Assembly (NCBI RefSeq): GCF_030373445.1
Contig: NZ_JAUCYU010000003.1
Coordinates: 124,001 to 188,000 of the forward strand
Length of the DNA: 64,000 nucleotides
Source: Roseovarius sp.
Lineage (GTDB): Bacteria; Pseudomonadota; Alphaproteobacteria; Rhodobacterales; Rhodobacteraceae
Direction: 5' to 3'
The notes below the pieces were generated by a model that worked only from the letters and a program-made list of their open reading frames with translations, was not told where the DNA came from and searched no databases. The stretch's first letter is position 1, and each line of letters starts with the position of its first letter. Below, one piece after another: positions 63,004-64,000 of this stretch. The position numbers and the translations under genes are program-made.

Positions 63004-64000
63004 CTAGAACCGGAGCGAGGCCCGAAGGTTGAACGAGCGGCCCGGCTCTTTCAGGGGGGTGACGGTCGCGAACTCCTGACCATAGGTCGCGCGTTCCGTG
63101 TAGGTTTCGTCGAAGAGGTTGTCGATTTCCGCCCGGATCGTCAGGTTCTTCATCCGGCGCGGCGTGTATTCGGCGAACAGGTTGAACACCTCGAACCCGC
63201 CGAGCTTGCCGCCCGGGGCCCCTGCGGCGGATTCGTCGAAGACCAGCTGTGCGTCGGCGCCGAGGGTCAGGCCGAGCGGATCCCACGTGTTCGCCACCTC
63301 GAGAACGAGGTTGTCACCAAGCGGTGTCGTCAGGTAGCGGCCGATGTAGCTGTCGGCCGGGCCGCCGTTGATCTTGTTGTCGATGTTCGCATAGGCGATG
63401 CGCGCGAAGCCGGTGGACCAGTTGTAGTCGGCACTGACCTCGAAACCTTCGGTGTCGAGATCGGCGACGAGGCCCGGTGAAGCGCCGAACAGACCGGTCG
63501 CCGGGTCGAGCAATGTGCGGGCGTTGTCGATGTTGGTTTTGAACAGCCGGGCGTTCAGGTCCCAGTTCCCCAGCCGGACATTGGCGCCGAGGTAATAGTT
63601 CTCGGACGTGACAGGCTCGATCGAGGCGGGATAGGTCCAGGCCGGGTCGAAGAGGAAGCTTTCGGCCAGCGCGATGCCGCCCCAGACATGCGAGGCGCCA
63701 GCGCTGAGCGTGACCGCGTCGGAGACGTCGTAGTCGCCGGAGATGTTGGCGGAAAGCCCGTCATTGTCGTAGGTCGTGCCGTCGAGTCCCTCGAATTCCT
63801 GGAAGTCGTAGCGGGCGCCGGTGGAGAGGCGGAACCGATCGGTCACGTCGAGCTCGGCCTGCACGAAAAGGCCGAAATTATTGGCTTTCTCCCGCGCGAA
63901 GAAGACAGCCGTGCCCTCGCCGTTGATGTCCGCGACGTCGCTGTAGAAATCGGCGCCCGCCTTGACCGTGCCGTTCGAGACCGTGAACTCGTTCACGAAT
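63004..64000 (-). CDS. TonB-dependent outer-membrane receptor, C-terminal part (start outside window)
   Basis: About 332 residues are visible, running off the right edge; the N-terminal plug and TonB box lie outside. The part seen is a beta-barrel: alternating aromatic strands such as FGLFVQAELDVTDRFRLSTGARYDF, the NLFDETYTERATYGQEF segment characteristic of siderophore/heme receptors, and a C-terminal NLRASLRF ending in Phe for BamA recognition. It imports an iron chelate or other large nutrient using TonB energy. No iron-box could be checked because the promoter is not in view. Confidence 0.93.
   Translation of the reverse strand, partial: FVNEFTVSNGTVKAGADFYSDVADINGEGTAVFFAREKANNFGLFVQAELDVTDRFRLSTGARYDFQEFEGLDGTTYDNDGLSANISGDYDVSDAVTLSAGASHVWGGIALAESFLFDPAWTYPASIEPVTSENYYLGANVRLGNWDLNARLFKTNIDNARTLLDPATGLFGASPGLVADLDTEGFEVSADYNWSTGFARIAYANIDNKINGGPADSYIGRYLTTPLGDNLVLEVANTWDPLGLTLGADAQLVFDESAAGAPGGKLGGFEVFNLFAEYTPRRMKNLTIRAEIDNLFDETYTERATYGQEFATVTPLKEPGRSFNLRASLRF

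Overview
The window is GC-rich DNA, packed almost end to end with genes in long operons whose neighbours overlap by ATGA, TGATG or GTGA. The gene content suggests a metabolically versatile alphaproteobacterium, most likely of the Rhodobacteraceae (Roseobacter) type: five solute-binding-protein importers of different classes including a TRAP system, many acyl-CoA and short-chain dehydrogenases, and each transporter set beside catabolic enzymes. No rRNA, tRNA, CRISPR array, transposase or phage gene was seen.

Layout. (1) 1-19948 is one catabolic region. Three plus-strand genes (3-prime end of an acyl-CoA dehydrogenase, a PECR-like reductase, a nitronate monooxygenase-like protein) converge on a 13-gene minus-strand block (14189 to 2284): acyl-CoA dehydrogenase, TetR regulator, PaaK-like CoA ligase, second PECR-like SDR, crotonase, TauD-like dioxygenase, then a Tau/Ssu-type importer whose binding-protein gene is separated from its ATPase and permease genes by a PEP-mutase/isocitrate-lyase-family lyase, a glutaredoxin-DinB fusion and a two-subunit aconitase-family hydratase. 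Divergent from it, a plus-strand operon (14328-19948) encodes a split peroxisome-type multifunctional enzyme (3R-hydroxyacyl-CoA dehydrogenase and hydratase 2), an HMG-CoA-synthase-fold/DUF35 fusion, an SCPx-type thiolase and an acyl-CoA dehydrogenase. Two matching TetR-type operator/promoters (8497-8527 and 14241-14271) tie the halves together. I infer import, CoA activation and beta-oxidation of an unknown, probably branched or cyclic, carboxylic acid.

(2) 19968-26733 is a minus-strand operon: TorT-like binding protein, ribose-type ATPase and permease, an MHPCO-like flavin monooxygenase, a tandem-duplicated Lrp regulator and a CobW GTPase. (3) 27434-37125: a Crp/Fnr-like regulator converges on an eight-gene operon with four glycosyltransferases, a large catalase, an acyl-CoA-dehydrogenase-like protein, a PIG-L deacetylase and a NodS-like methyltransferase, which looks like a pathway for an unidentified modified glycan or small glycoconjugate. 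(4) 37447-45585: MarR regulator, spermidine/putrescine-type importer, NodB-fold deacetylase, two SDRs and an amidase. (5) 45735-57336: LysR, GlpD-like flavoprotein, Dpp-type importer, SDR, a trimethylamine-dehydrogenase-type flavoprotein and a HAD-family hydrolase. (6) 57604-62925: aldehyde dehydrogenase, beta-hydroxyacid dehydrogenase and a TRAP transporter. The window ends inside a TonB-dependent receptor.

Regulatory DNA stands out: the TetR operators, a 10-base site shared by the marR and binding-protein promoters, paired repeats before the torT-like gene, perfect intercistronic stem-loops directly after three binding-protein genes (Pot, Dpp, TRAP), and an 11-bp four-unit tandem repeat in two intergenic regions 30 kb apart.
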